Counted from the stretch's first letter, positions 22,155-30,537 are shown. The stretch: DNA of 33,976 nt from an uncultured Candidatus Saccharibacteria bacterium (GCA_948514425.1 CAOQYN010000004.1:1-33976), one strand, 5' to 3'. Made by a program: numbers and translations. Notes: a model not told the origin generated them from the sequence alone.

Positions 22155-22379
22155 CTATGAAAGATCGACGCCGCACGGGCATAACCTACAGCGGAGGGGG
22201 AAACCGTTCCAACGGTTGTTGTTGTTTGACGGGTAGACCTCAGTGGGATTCACGCCTAAGTTGTAGGCAACAGAAGCAGATTTAGTAACACGCGACCAGC
22301 CATAGAGATTGCGGCCGACGTCGTAGGCTTTACCGTCATTAAGATTGACGTTCCCACTACGGACAAAAGTCCAACCCGC
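22155..22379 (-). repeat. Silent surface-domain cassette C5
   Basis: Minus-strand frame: SLPAGWTFVRSG (core CTTTTGTCCGTAGTGG), NVNLNDGKAYDVGRNLYGWS, SASVAYNLGVNPTEVYPSN, exit GFPLRC, then a foreign tail RLCPCGVDLS and stop. An in-frame TAG lies just before SLPAG and there is no start codon, so it is not expressed on its own. It shares long blocks with C1 over 12 kb away (LNDGK, YGWSR, SASVAYNLGV) while differing sharply between them, a mosaic pattern typical of gene conversion. It lies between femAB2 and a structured gene-free region. Confidence 0.75.
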
Positions 22380-22580
22380 GGGTAAACTCTACCAAATAGA
22401 AGTCACTTCACCCAGTTCCAGCCTTAGCTAGAACTGATCTTCTCATCTCCCGTTATCACCTCAAGATTCTGGGAGAGTTACTTCACGATCTTTCGTACGG
22501 AGCATTGAGCAGCTGGAGCTTGACCTCTGGAGCCACTCGCCGCTCCCATGGACTTAAAATCCACTCTTCTATTTTAGCAT
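22380..22580 (-). ncRNA. Gene-free structured region with its own -10 box; candidate RNA
   Basis: No coding frame over ~20 codons is credible here. On the minus strand, TGCTAAAAT (22579-22571) is an extended -10 box. Downstream are several stems: GGAGC with GCTCC (three alternative GCTCC partners), TCTCCC with GGGAGA inside GATC...GATC, a strong 9-bp AGTTCTAGC-TAAG-GCTGGAACT hairpin (plus 22423-22444), and GAAG-TGA-CTTC. It runs straight into cassette C5. It does not match tmRNA, RNase P, SRP or 6S signatures that I know. Function unknown. Confidence 0.4.
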
Positions 22581-22590
22581 GAGTATTTTT

Positions 22591-23226
22591 CTATAAATCA
22601 AGACTCTCACCACTAGCGAGTGGGGCAAATTCACTCCCAACAGGCTCACAGGCTTGTCTGAGCCAATTATTATAAACGCCATTACCGAACTCTGACAATA
22701 CAGCATTATGCACTGGTAATACAATTTTTGCCTGCGCTCGTTCAATATACGCCATACTTTCGCTCATTTTGCACCATGGGGCTGCACTTGATACTAAAAC
22801 TACCTCGGGCCTTGTTATGTCTTCAGGTAAGTCGAAAGAATCGCCTGGATTCACAATCATACCATCAATTACTACTCCTATATTGTCGCATGGTGTTTTG
22901 CCCGGAACAATTGCCTCATGATCTTTACTGAAGAATTCTAGCTGAAACCCGCCCAATACCAGACTATCTCCCGCCTGTACTGCCGTCGCTTGATTAAACT
23001 CTTCTACCGCATCTGCTACGGTCAAAATCTGCGCCTCTGGGTTGCGGTCAAGAATGGCACTGATTTTTTCTGGCTGTAAATGATCGCCGTGTCTGTGAGT
23101 GATAATGATCGCCACCACGTTGTCTAGTTCTGGCAAATGATGCGTGAATTCTACGGGATCACAAACAATCTTTAGTCCATCTTTCTCTACGACAATACAT
23201 GAGTGATCAAATTTTGTTAATTTCAT
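22591..23226 (-). CDS. Metallo-beta-lactamase-fold hydrolase
   Basis: 211 aa. MKLTKFDHSCIVVEKDG opening, zinc motif HRHGDH at residues 44-49, KDHEAI, NPGDSF (Asp ligand) and LPVHNAV near the end: the small UlaG/UPF0173-like branch of the family. Such proteins hydrolyse phosphoester or lactone bonds; the substrate is unknown. Start ATG 23226 has AAGGAGG five bases upstream and TGATATAAT (23250-23243 on the minus strand) before it. It is divergent from the HdeD-like gene. Confidence 0.88.
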   Translation of the reverse strand: MKLTKFDHSCIVVEKDGLKIVCDPVEFTHHLPELDNVVAIIITHRHGDHLQPEKISAILDRNPEAQILTVADAVEEFNQATAVQAGDSLVLGGFQLEFFSKDHEAIVPGKTPCDNIGVVIDGMIVNPGDSFDLPEDITRPEVVLVSSAAPWCKMSESMAYIERAQAKIVLPVHNAVLSEFGNGVYNNWLRQACEPVGSEFAPLASGESLDL

Positions 23227-23242
23227 TTTCCTCCTTTTCTAA

Positions 23243-23250
23243 ATTATATC
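23243..23250 (-). promoter_or_regulatory. Promoter -10 of the metallo-hydrolase gene
   Basis: Minus-strand TGATATAAT, about 16 bases before the start codon with AAGGAGG between. Confidence 0.65.
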
Positions 23251-23303
23251 ATGCCCGCCATTCCAAACCTTGCTCGAATTTTTGCCATAAAAATTATATT
23301 TAT

Positions 23304-23330
23304 GCTATACTAAATTAAAGTTTAGGAGGT
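23304..23330 (+). promoter_or_regulatory. Promoter -10 and SD of the HdeD-like gene
   Basis: TGCTATACT (TATACT 23306-23311) and TAGGAGGT at 23323-23330, before ATG 23334. Confidence 0.65.
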
Positions 23331-23333
23331 AAT

Positions 23334-23945
23334 ATGGCGCATATTAAGCGTAAATATATTGATAGTCATTGGTTAGTATTCATTTTCCAAGGAGCAATTG
23401 CCATGCTTTTTGGCTGTTTGACGCTCTTTACATCTGACTCTACATCGGCTGGACTTGTGCCAGTAATTGGGATTTTTCTACTTGCGCTTGCTATTGTTGA
23501 GTTTGCCAACTCAATCTATCGTAGCTATAACCGTCAAGGTTGGGCTGTTTCGACCGCAGTAGCAGTTTTTGATGCAATTTTTGGGGTTTTACTTCTATTC
23601 ATCATTAACGAGGGTATGACTTGGCATCTAGTTCTCATCGCTGCCTATACCCTGCTACGCGGTATTTTTGAGCTTGCCATCGGTTTTCGCACCACAGTTG
23701 ACCCAACAGATCGCTTTATTTGGTGCCTCTGCGGCCTCTGCGGCCTCCTATTTGGCATCGTAATTTTTAACTCTGGTCATCTAGCCAACGTAGATTTTGT
23801 GCGCTTTTTCGGGGCTTATATGATGATTCTGGGGGTATCTAGCTTGATTTATAGCATGCATAATCGCGAACAACAACGCGAAGATCGTTTAGCGCGTGCT
23901 GAAGCAGCACGTAAGGCTAAAGAGACGAAACACGTCAACGGATAG
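23334..23945 (+). CDS. HdeD/DUF308-like membrane protein
   Basis: 203 aa with six hydrophobic segments in three pairs (WLVFIFQGAIAMLFGCLTLF, LVPVIGIFLLALAIVEFANS, AVAVFDAIFGVLLLFII, LVLIAAYTLLRGIFELAIGF and two more), the three-fold DUF308 pattern of HdeD, then a charged C-terminal helix (NREQQREDRLARAEAARKAK). HdeD was named from acid-resistance clusters in E. coli; the mechanism is not defined. It is followed 50 bases later by the GalU-like gene, which has its own -10 box. Confidence 0.85.
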   Translation: MAHIKRKYIDSHWLVFIFQGAIAMLFGCLTLFTSDSTSAGLVPVIGIFLLALAIVEFANSIYRSYNRQGWAVSTAVAVFDAIFGVLLLFIINEGMTWHLVLIAAYTLLRGIFELAIGFRTTVDPTDRFIWCLCGLCGLLFGIVIFNSGHLANVDFVRFFGAYMMILGVSSLIYSMHNREQQREDRLARAEAARKAKETKHVNG

Positions 23946-23963
23946 ATAAAATTAGCATCGTAT

Positions 23964-23985
23964 GTTATAATAAAGTCTCAAGGAG
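23964..23985 (+). promoter_or_regulatory. GalU promoter -10 and SD
   Basis: TGTTATAAT (TATAAT 23966-23971) and AAGGAG at 23980-23985. The SD touches an ATG at 23986 and is 12 bases from the ATG at 23998, so the second is preferred. Confidence 0.6.
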
Positions 23986-23997
23986 ATGCTTTATACT

Positions 23998-24876
23998 ATG
24001 AAATATCGTAAACCTACGAAAGCAATTATTACCGATGCGGGCTGCGCGAGTCGCTTCTTGCCGATTACTAAAACTATCCCCAAGGCCATGTTACCCATTG
24101 GAGCAAAGCCCATCATGCAGCTTGTTGTTGAAGAGTGCGTAAGTGCAGGGATTAGAGAAATCATCATCGTCGCTACGGCTGAAGGCAAACCGATCTACGA
24201 AGACTATTTTTACAATGCCGCTATCAAAATCAAAAAACAGCTCGCTTCGCAAGGCAAAGATGACCGCTATGCTCCCATCAATGCCCTCATGAATCTGCCT
24301 AAAATCACCGTCATCGAGCAGGATCCAGCTTACCCTTATGGCAATGGTTCGCCAATCGCTAGCGCTCGTAAGTTCATCAACGAAGACGAAGCCTTCGTTG
24401 TTTTGTACTCGGATGATGTTGTTTTTGGCGCATCTGACGTCAAAACTCTAATAGAGACTTACGAACATCATCCTGAAGCCAAAGCCGTCATCATTGCTCA
24501 AGAAATGCCTACTGAAGTTTTGAATAAATATGGCGTTATTCGTCTAGCTGATGAAGCTAAAATGACACTGCATGATATTGTAGAAAAACCCAACATCGAA
24601 GATGCACCTTCAAATCTCACTAGCTATGGTCGTTATCTCTTGACCCCAGAAGTTTTTCAGTATCTTGATCCGTTGAACACTGGCCTAGATAATGAACTTT
24701 GGACAGTTGACGCAATTACTCGTATGGTTGAAGACGGCGATGTAATTGTCGAAAAGACCCAAGGCAAGTGGCTCACTACTGGTGACCCGAAGAGTTATGC
24801 CTTAGCTCAACTGCAATACACTATGGATCATGAAGATTACGCAGACGACATCAAAAAAGCAATCGCCACGCAATAA
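23998..24876 (+). CDS. galU: UTP-glucose-1-phosphate uridylyltransferase (GalU-like)
   Basis: 292 aa. Nucleotidyltransferase fold: KAIITDAGCASRFLPITKTIPKAMLPIG (signature with the Gly-rich loop altered from the usual AAGLGTR to DAGCASR), PIMQLVVEECVSAGIREIIIV, VVLYSDDVVFG, EKPNIEDAPSNLTSYGRYLLTPEVF and KWLTTGDPKSYALAQL. It makes UDP-glucose from UTP and glucose-1-phosphate for envelope glycans. The loop change could affect nucleotide choice, so other sugar-1-phosphate substrates remain possible. Start at 23998; an in-frame ATG four codons earlier touches the SD. Confidence 0.88.
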   Translation: MKYRKPTKAIITDAGCASRFLPITKTIPKAMLPIGAKPIMQLVVEECVSAGIREIIIVATAEGKPIYEDYFYNAAIKIKKQLASQGKDDRYAPINALMNLPKITVIEQDPAYPYGNGSPIASARKFINEDEAFVVLYSDDVVFGASDVKTLIETYEHHPEAKAVIIAQEMPTEVLNKYGVIRLADEAKMTLHDIVEKPNIEDAPSNLTSYGRYLLTPEVFQYLDPLNTGLDNELWTVDAITRMVEDGDVIVEKTQGKWLTTGDPKSYALAQLQYTMDHEDYADDIKKAIATQ

Positions 24877-24897
24877 TTAAACTAATAGGAGGTAAAA

Positions 24898-25302
24898 ATG
24901 AACGTTGCAGAGTGGATTTTAGTAGTATTATTATCAGTTACTTTGCTGATTTTCTTAATATCAGCAATCGTATTGATTATCAAGTTGATATTCTTGGCTG
25001 AAGAGGCGAAAAAAATTGTCCAAACTGGACAGGGAATTGCTGCCAAAGCTGACGATATTATTGACAATGTCAAGGGTATGACCTCAGTAGGAGGCATCGT
25101 CAAGACTTTTGCGAATCGCGTCGTTGAAAATCAGGAACGTCGCTATGCGGCTGAGGATGCAGCTCGCGCCGCCGCCGCTGCAGAAGCTGAAGCCGCAGCG
25201 CAGGCTGCTGAGAAAGAGGCACGTGCAGCAGTTCGGGCTGGTGAAAAAGTCAAAGCCGCAGCTAACAAGGTCAAAAGCGCCGCCAAGAACGTCAAGAGAT
25301 AG
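24898..25302 (+). CDS. Membrane-anchored coiled-coil protein (134 aa)
   Basis: One N-terminal membrane helix (WILVVLLSVTLLIFLISAIVLIIKLIFL), then a helical Ala/Lys/Glu-rich domain (AEEAKKIVQTGQGIAAKADDI, AAAEAEAAAQAAEKEA, KVKAAANKVKSAAKNVK). It resembles DUF948-type and similar small proteins of unknown function. SD TAGGAGGT eight bases before ATG. It follows the GalU-like gene by 21 bases, so they may share a transcript. Confidence 0.75.
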   Translation: MNVAEWILVVLLSVTLLIFLISAIVLIIKLIFLAEEAKKIVQTGQGIAAKADDIIDNVKGMTSVGGIVKTFANRVVENQERRYAAEDAARAAAAAEAEAAAQAAEKEARAAVRAGEKVKAAANKVKSAAKNVKR

Positions 25303-25341
25303 ACAACCGCCTCTCAAGCCATATCCACTAACTAGTTTTCG

Positions 25342-25350
25342 TGCTATAAT
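25342..25350 (+). promoter_or_regulatory. dnaE extended -10 box
   Basis: TGCTATAAT with TATAAT at 25345-25350; ATG 25357 is six bases later with no SD, so the mRNA is predicted leaderless. Confidence 0.75.
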
Positions 25351-25356
25351 TAGTTT

Positions 25357-28300
25357 ATGACGGAGGTAACCAAAGATTCTGAACCGCTAAAACCAAGCGA
25401 TTTTGTTCACCTACACAATCATACCCACTATTCTTTGCTCGACGGTTTGACTAAGATTCCCGAGTTGGTTGATTTTGTCAAAGCTCAAGGTATGGAAGGA
25501 GTTGCTGTAACCGACCACGGCACAATGAGCGGTCTCGTCGAACTTTATAAAACTTGTCACGATGCTGGGATTAAGCCAGTTTTGGGTCTTGAAGCCTATG
25601 TTGCGGCGCGTAAACGTACCGACCATGATCCGGCACATGACAAGCAACGCTTCCATATTACCTTGCTAGCAATGAACGAAAAGGGTTTCGAGAATCTCTG
25701 CCATCTCATGTCGGATGCTGAGATCAATGGTCGATATTATAAACCTCGCATCGACCACGAGACCATGGAGAAGTTTAATGAAGGTATCATTTGTCTTTCT
25801 GGTTGTGCTGGCTCCGAAATTTCCGAGGCTATTCGCGCGCATGACGACAAAAAGACCAACGAGCTGATCGAATGGTACTCCAAGATCTATCATGACCGTT
25901 TCTATCTTGAGATGCAAGATCATGGTCATCCTGACTCTCCGACTCATTGGGATGTGCAGAATGAAATTAATCTCAAGCTCCAAGAAATTTCTAAAAAGAC
26001 TGGTCTGCCGCTGGTTGTGACCTGTGATGCACACTATCTCAATCATACCGACCAAGACGCACATGAAGTGCTACTTTGTGTCGGTACCGCCTCCAATCTG
26101 TCTAATCCTAATCGTATGAGCCTCAAAGATTTTGAGCTCCACGTTATCCCCCCACAAGATATTATCGCACGCTGGGGTAAAGATTTTCCCGAAGCTGTAC
26201 GTAATTCGCGCCGTATTGCCGATCGCTGCAATGTTGATTTGCACCTTGGTCGAATCTTAATTCCTGAATTTCCCGTTCCAGAAGGGGAGACCGACAAAAC
26301 TTATCTCGACAAACTAGTTTTTCAAGGGCTGGTTTACCGCTATTGTGGCTACAAACTTGAGGACACGGCAGACCTTAGCGTGGATGAGTGCCGCAAGCTA
26401 CTCGAAGAGGCTGATCAGACCCCAGAGCGCGCACTTGAAAAAATGAAAATTCTGCCTCGCATCGACTATGAACTAGGAGTCGTCGACAAGATGGGCTATA
26501 ACGGCTATTTCTTAATTGTCCAAGATTTCATCAACTGGGGGAAAAACCAGCGCATTATCTTCGGCCCCGGACGTGGCAGTGCGGCTGGAAGCATTTTGGC
26601 ATATGCACTTCGGATTACAGAGCTAGACCCCCTAAAATATGATCTACTTTTCGAGCGTTTTCTCAATCCAGATCGTATCTCTATGCCAGATATTGATACC
26701 GACATCCAAGACACTAGACGTGATGAAGTCATTGAGTATTGTGCCGAAAAGTATGGACGTGGTCGTGTCTCCAATATTGCCACATTTGGTAAAATGATGG
26801 CTAAAAACGCCGTACGTGATGTTGCGCGCGTGCTTGAAGTGCCATATGCTGATGCCGATCGGCTCGCCAAGCTGGTGCCAGATCCAGTCCAAGGCCACCA
26901 TGTCCACCTCAATGATGCCATCAAAGATGTCCCAGACCTAAAACACGAATACGAGACTAATCCAATTTCCAAGGAAGTGCTAGATTTTGCTAGTCGCCTC
27001 GAAGGTACAATTCGCAACCATGGCGTCCATGCCTGTGGTGTGATTATTGCTCCAGACGAACTCGACAAAATCGTTCCGCTTGAAGTTTCCGCCAAAGGCC
27101 CAATCGCCGCACAGTTCCCGATGGGGCAGATTGAAGAGATGGGCTTACTAAAAATGGACTTCCTTGGTCTCAGTAACCTCAGTGTGATTAATAACGCCCT
27201 TCGGATGATTCGCAAAGTTTACCACGATGATGTCGATTTGGTGCATTTACCACTCGATGATGCAAAGACCTATGAACTTTTGCAACGTGCAGAGACGACT
27301 GGAGTCTTCCAGCTTGAATCTGCCGGCATGAAGCGCTACCTCAAAGACCTCAAAGCTAACTGTTTTGAGGATATCATCGCTATGGTGGCACTATATCGCC
27401 CTGGCCCGATGCAGTTTATTGATAGCTTCATTCGTCGCAAACATGGCGAAGAGCCAATTACATATTTGCACCCTGGGCTTGAGAGTTCTCTGAAAAATAC
27501 ATATGGTATTATGATTTACCAAGAGCAGTTCATGCAGATCTCGCGTGAATGGTGCGGTTTTACTGGTGGTCAAGCAGACACACTGCGTAAGGCGGTCGGA
27601 AAAAAGAAAGTTGATTTGATGAACAAGGTAAAACCGGAATTCATCCAAGGCGCCATCAAAGTCGGTGGTGCCACCGAGGAGATTGTCGAACAATTCTGGA
27701 CCGAGCTACTTGATTTTGCAAACTATTGTTTCAACAAGAGTCATGCTGCGTGTTACGGGCTGGTGGCGTACTGGACGGCATATCTCAAAGCACACTACCC
27801 CGATGCATTCATGGCAGCACTAATGACGGCCGACATGCGCTGGACCGACCGTCTCGCGATCGAAATTACCGAATGCAAGCGCATGGGAATACCAGTTCTC
27901 GGCCCCGATATTAATGAGTCCTATGGTGATTTCGGTATTGTTGGTACAGAAGGGAAGATTCGTTTTGGCCTCTCTGGAATTAAAAGCATGGGCAAGGCGC
28001 TAGTCGAAGAGTTTGTCATTCCCGAACGTGATAAGAATGGTCCATTTACTAGTGTTTGCGATTTTGCAACACGCGTCAGCTCGACCAAGTTTAACAAAAA
28101 GTCTTGGGAAGCTGCGATCAAAACTGGTGCTTTTGATAGTTTTGGAGATCGTAGCGATTTACTATTCAATCTTGAGAATATTCAAGCCTATGGTGCCAAA
28201 CGCCAAAAGGATGCAGCCAGTGGCCAGACCGATCTTTTTGGCGCCCTTGGTGATGCCGGCGTAGTTCCAGAACCCGAGATCAAACCAGCACCAACAAAAT

Positions 28301-29172
28301 ATCCCGAGAAAGAGAAGTTGCTCTGGGAACGCGATCTGATGGGGCTTTATATTTCTAGCCATCCGCTCGATCGCTACGAAACGTATTTTGCTGAGCAGAC
28401 TCATGGCTACGATTTGGTAACAGCCGAGAACGACAACAAGCAGCTAATTATTGGTGGCATCATTAGTGCTGTTCGTACCATTTTGACTAAGAGTGGTACA
28501 CGCATGGCCTTCGTTAAACTTGAAAATAAAGTTGCTGAGCAAGAAGTTATAGTTTTTCCAAATCTTTATGAAGAAGTTGGTGCCAAATTAGAGCAAGACA
28601 ATGTTATCAAAGTAGTAGGTCGGGTAAATGCTAAAGATAAAGATGGCAATGTTACAAGTGAAGTGAAAATTATCGCCGATACGGTCGAAATTGTTCCCGA
28701 TACGGTGCTTGAAGAATATCAAGCAACTGGGCAGAAGATGCCCGCCCCAAAAGATGCTCCCGCTCGTAGTACGCGACGGAGTCGCGCGACTAGCGTCGGT
28801 GGGGGCGGGGGATACGGTGCGCGGGGCGGCTACGCCGGCGGCGCTGGCCACGGAAGCAATGCCAGCGCAACTAGCGGATACGGCTCGGCTGCCAGCGCCG
28901 CCGATGACGCGCCCCGCGCACCAATCACCCCGCCCAAAGACACTCGCGGCGAAAAGCTATATGTCCTGATCCAAGACGCTGAAAATGTCGAGGTACTGAG
29001 TGAGATAAGGAGATTATGCGAGTTGAACCCAGGAGTCCAAGAAATTATCATGGTACTCAAAGACGAAAAAGGTAAGCACCCACTCAAGCTGCCATTCCGC
29101 GTCGATGTAACTGATGATTTGACAAAGCCGCTGGCAGAGCTGCTGGGTGACGGGTGTGTGAAAGTGCAGTAG
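25357..29172 (+). CDS. dnaE: DNA polymerase III alpha subunit DnaE with PHP domain
   Basis: 1271 aa. Replicative polymerase. N-terminal PHP domain with metal-site motifs still present (HLHNHTHYSLLDG, TDHGTMSG, LEAYV, TCDAHYLN), suggesting possible PHP proofreading. Palm: GPGRGSAAGSILAYAL, catalytic acids D445/D447/D449 in PDIDTD, and the third acid region later. Then YQEQFMQISREWCGFTGG, FNKSHAACYGLVAYWTAYLK (finger and thumb blocks), HhH and an OB fold (LIIGGIISAVRTILTKSG). Between OB fold and C-terminal domain sits a Gly/Ala/Ser-rich insertion (about residues 1148-1190) with high GC content, probably a flexible linker. No separate epsilon subunit is visible in the window. ATG 25357 begins next to PSDFVHLH, the usual start. 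Confidence 0.97.
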   Translation: MTEVTKDSEPLKPSDFVHLHNHTHYSLLDGLTKIPELVDFVKAQGMEGVAVTDHGTMSGLVELYKTCHDAGIKPVLGLEAYVAARKRTDHDPAHDKQRFHITLLAMNEKGFENLCHLMSDAEINGRYYKPRIDHETMEKFNEGIICLSGCAGSEISEAIRAHDDKKTNELIEWYSKIYHDRFYLEMQDHGHPDSPTHWDVQNEINLKLQEISKKTGLPLVVTCDAHYLNHTDQDAHEVLLCVGTASNLSNPNRMSLKDFELHVIPPQDIIARWGKDFPEAVRNSRRIADRCNVDLHLGRILIPEFPVPEGETDKTYLDKLVFQGLVYRYCGYKLEDTADLSVDECRKLLEEADQTPERALEKMKILPRIDYELGVVDKMGYNGYFLIVQDFINWGKNQRIIFGPGRGSAAGSILAYALRITELDPLKYDLLFERFLNPDRISMPDIDTDIQDTRRDEVIEYCAEKYGRGRVSNIATFGKMMAKNAVRDVARVLEVPYADADRLAKLVPDPVQGHHVHLNDAIKDVPDLKHEYETNPISKEVLDFASRLEGTIRNHGVHACGVIIAPDELDKIVPLEVSAKGPIAAQFPMGQIEEMGLLKMDFLGLSNLSVINNALRMIRKVYHDDVDLVHLPLDDAKTYELLQRAETTGVFQLESAGMKRYLKDLKANCFEDIIAMVALYRPGPMQFIDSFIRRKHGEEPITYLHPGLESSLKNTYGIMIYQEQFMQISREWCGFTGGQADTLRKAVGKKKVDLMNKVKPEFIQGAIKVGGATEEIVEQFWTELLDFANYCFNKSHAACYGLVAYWTAYLKAHYPDAFMAALMTADMRWTDRLAIEITECKRMGIPVLGPDINESYGDFGIVGTEGKIRFGLSGIKSMGKALVEEFVIPERDKNGPFTSVCDFATRVSSTKFNKKSWEAAIKTGAFDSFGDRSDLLFNLENIQAYGAKRQKDAASGQTDLFGALGDAGVVPEPEIKPAPTKYPEKEKLLWERDLMGLYISSHPLDRYETYFAEQTHGYDLVTAENDNKQLIIGGIISAVRTILTKSGTRMAFVKLENKVAEQEVIVFPNLYEEVGAKLEQDNVIKVVGRVNAKDKDGNVTSEVKIIADTVEIVPDTVLEEYQATGQKMPAPKDAPARSTRRSRATSVGGGGGYGARGGYAGGAGHGSNASATSGYGSAASAADDAPRAPITPPKDTRGEKLYVLIQDAENVEVLSEIRRLCELNPGVQEIIMVLKDEKGKHPLKLPFRVDVTDDLTKPLAELLGDGCVKVQ

Positions 29173-29204
29173 GGTGACGCAAAGTACTAAAGTGTGGCAT
29201 AGAT

Positions 29205-29240
29205 ATTGACAAAAATAGATATCTGTGCTACAATGAAAGC
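29205..29240 (+). promoter_or_regulatory. Consensus promoter of the JAB-domain gene
   Basis: TTGACA, 17 bases, TACAAT (the last also extended as TGCTACAAT), followed by GAAAGCATAAGG. Its leader of about 115 bases carries TTTGTACC (29258-29265) pairing with GGTACAAA (29286-29293), then an AGGAGG SD. Confidence 0.85.
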
Positions 29241-29354
29241 ATAAGGTAAAACAAATGTTTGTACCACGATATTCTAATGTCTCAAGGTACAAAAGCCTTA
29301 AGTATATTACGAATTTGTGGTGCTAGATTTCTCAAGAATATAGGAGGGAATATC

Positions 29355-30461
29355 ATGAGAAATGAGATTAATCAAAAACGGGAACAACTCAAGAGGCTGC
29401 TTGCAATTACTGGAGCGACAATGATTATCTTTGTCGTAGCAACCATTAGTATTGGTGTATCGCCAACCAGTACCAGCACAAACTTCGTTGTGGCATATGT
29501 GATAGACACAATCGGTCTGTGCGTATTATTTAGACGCGTAGTAAAAGTATGTAATGAGATTGAACAGCTCGACAAGAACAATCCTTTGCCCGAACCATTG
29601 GGCGAGGCTATTGCATCTAACCATGGCAATGATTTAGCTATAATCATGGAAGCAATACGCAATGAGCCGCTTGAGTATTTAGCTTATTTTGACAATGATG
29701 GCAATAAGATCACGGAAGGAACATGCCTATCGCCTTGCGAGTGTGGCATTCCGCGGAGAGATATAGCCCTACGACATGCGGCCGACACCATGGTTCATAA
29801 TCATCCTGGCTTGGATCAAGTGTCATTCTCTAGCAATGATATCTACCGGCAACTCTCTGACTGTATAAAAACGTCTGTCGTTGTGACGCATGATTTTAAT
29901 TACATCATGGAAAATCCCTACTGGAATCGCGATGATAGCCCTGACCCGCAGAAAGTTAAAGAATATATGGATGAACTTCTCAGTGCCTACAGTAAATGGA
30001 AAAAGTTATTCTGGCGTAGATATGTCCGTCACGTTTCGTATTGCGTTGCAAGATATTTCGGGCTAGTATATCGAATTGAAGATTTACGAGTTCAGAGGTT
30101 GAAAACGAAGCTTGCTAGTATTTTTACTGTACCGCGCCGTGTGATTAATGTTGGGTTAACGTCTATGGCGATTATCGCAGTAGTTCTAATGGCTGTTCCT
30201 ACCACTGGCAGTGAAGAGCTTGTGCGTGTACAATGTTTGGATGCTCTTGACGAAGATGTTCAGTGGAGCCGTGAAGTTAAAAAAACTATGGCCAACTTAG
30301 AAACTAAACCGACAGAACGCCCAGACTATTACTATCAGGAGCTTCGTCGTTTGGAGGATGAATTGAGCGCCGACGACTATGCGCTTGTGGTTCGTAACTC
30401 CAGCCGTGCCACTGGCATATATCAACCGGAAAAGCCAGTACTAGTAGACGCTATCGACTAA
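29355..30461 (+). CDS. Membrane-anchored JAB/MPN (JAMM-like) domain protein
   Basis: 368 aa. Two N-terminal membrane helices (about residues 18-34 and 43-58), a soluble domain, then a C-terminal helix (about 270-290) and a basic/acidic tail. The soluble domain carries EYLAYFDNDGNKITEGT and the metal motif HNHPGLDQVSFSSND: H148, H150, S159, D162. This matches prokaryotic JAB deubiquitinase-like/RadC-like domains, with one extra residue between His and Ser compared with RadC. These are metal-dependent isopeptidases or of unknown function. A membrane-anchored form with a structured leader is unusual. Start ATG 29355 has AGGAGG seven bases upstream; upstream in-frame codons would overlap the leader hairpin. 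Substrate unknown. Confidence 0.75.
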   Translation: MRNEINQKREQLKRLLAITGATMIIFVVATISIGVSPTSTSTNFVVAYVIDTIGLCVLFRRVVKVCNEIEQLDKNNPLPEPLGEAIASNHGNDLAIIMEAIRNEPLEYLAYFDNDGNKITEGTCLSPCECGIPRRDIALRHAADTMVHNHPGLDQVSFSSNDIYRQLSDCIKTSVVVTHDFNYIMENPYWNRDDSPDPQKVKEYMDELLSAYSKWKKLFWRRYVRHVSYCVARYFGLVYRIEDLRVQRLKTKLASIFTVPRRVINVGLTSMAIIAVVLMAVPTTGSEELVRVQCLDALDEDVQWSREVKKTMANLETKPTERPDYYYQELRRLEDELSADDYALVVRNSSRATGIYQPEKPVLVDAID

Positions 30462-30469
30462 GCACCACC

Positions 30470-30483
30470 CGCTACCTAGGTAG
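30470..30483. other. Palindrome shared with cassette tails
   Basis: GCTACCTAGGTAGC, a perfect 14-base palindrome just after the JAB gene stop. Its core CTACCTAGGTAG also occurs at the ends of cassettes C1 (132-143) and C4 (13103-13114), where it codes YLGS. Confidence 0.6.
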
Positions 30484-30485
30484 CC

Positions 30486-30515
30486 AAAGACCCGCCCATG
30501 CAGCGGGTCTTTTTC
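30486..30515. terminator. Bidirectional terminator between the JAB gene and eno
   Basis: AAAGACCCGC-CCATGCA-GCGGGTCTTT, a perfect 10-bp stem with T-run; it lies between the converging JAB gene and eno. Confidence 0.88.
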
Positions 30516-30537
30516 ATACTATTACAACCCACTAACC

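Noticed and set aside
22530..22570. tRNA-Leu(UAA)-like anticodon arm (GGACTTAAAATCC), or a group I intron in a tRNA
   Set aside because: The D arm, T arm and acceptor are absent on both strands, and no intron core motif is seen; only a chance stem remains.
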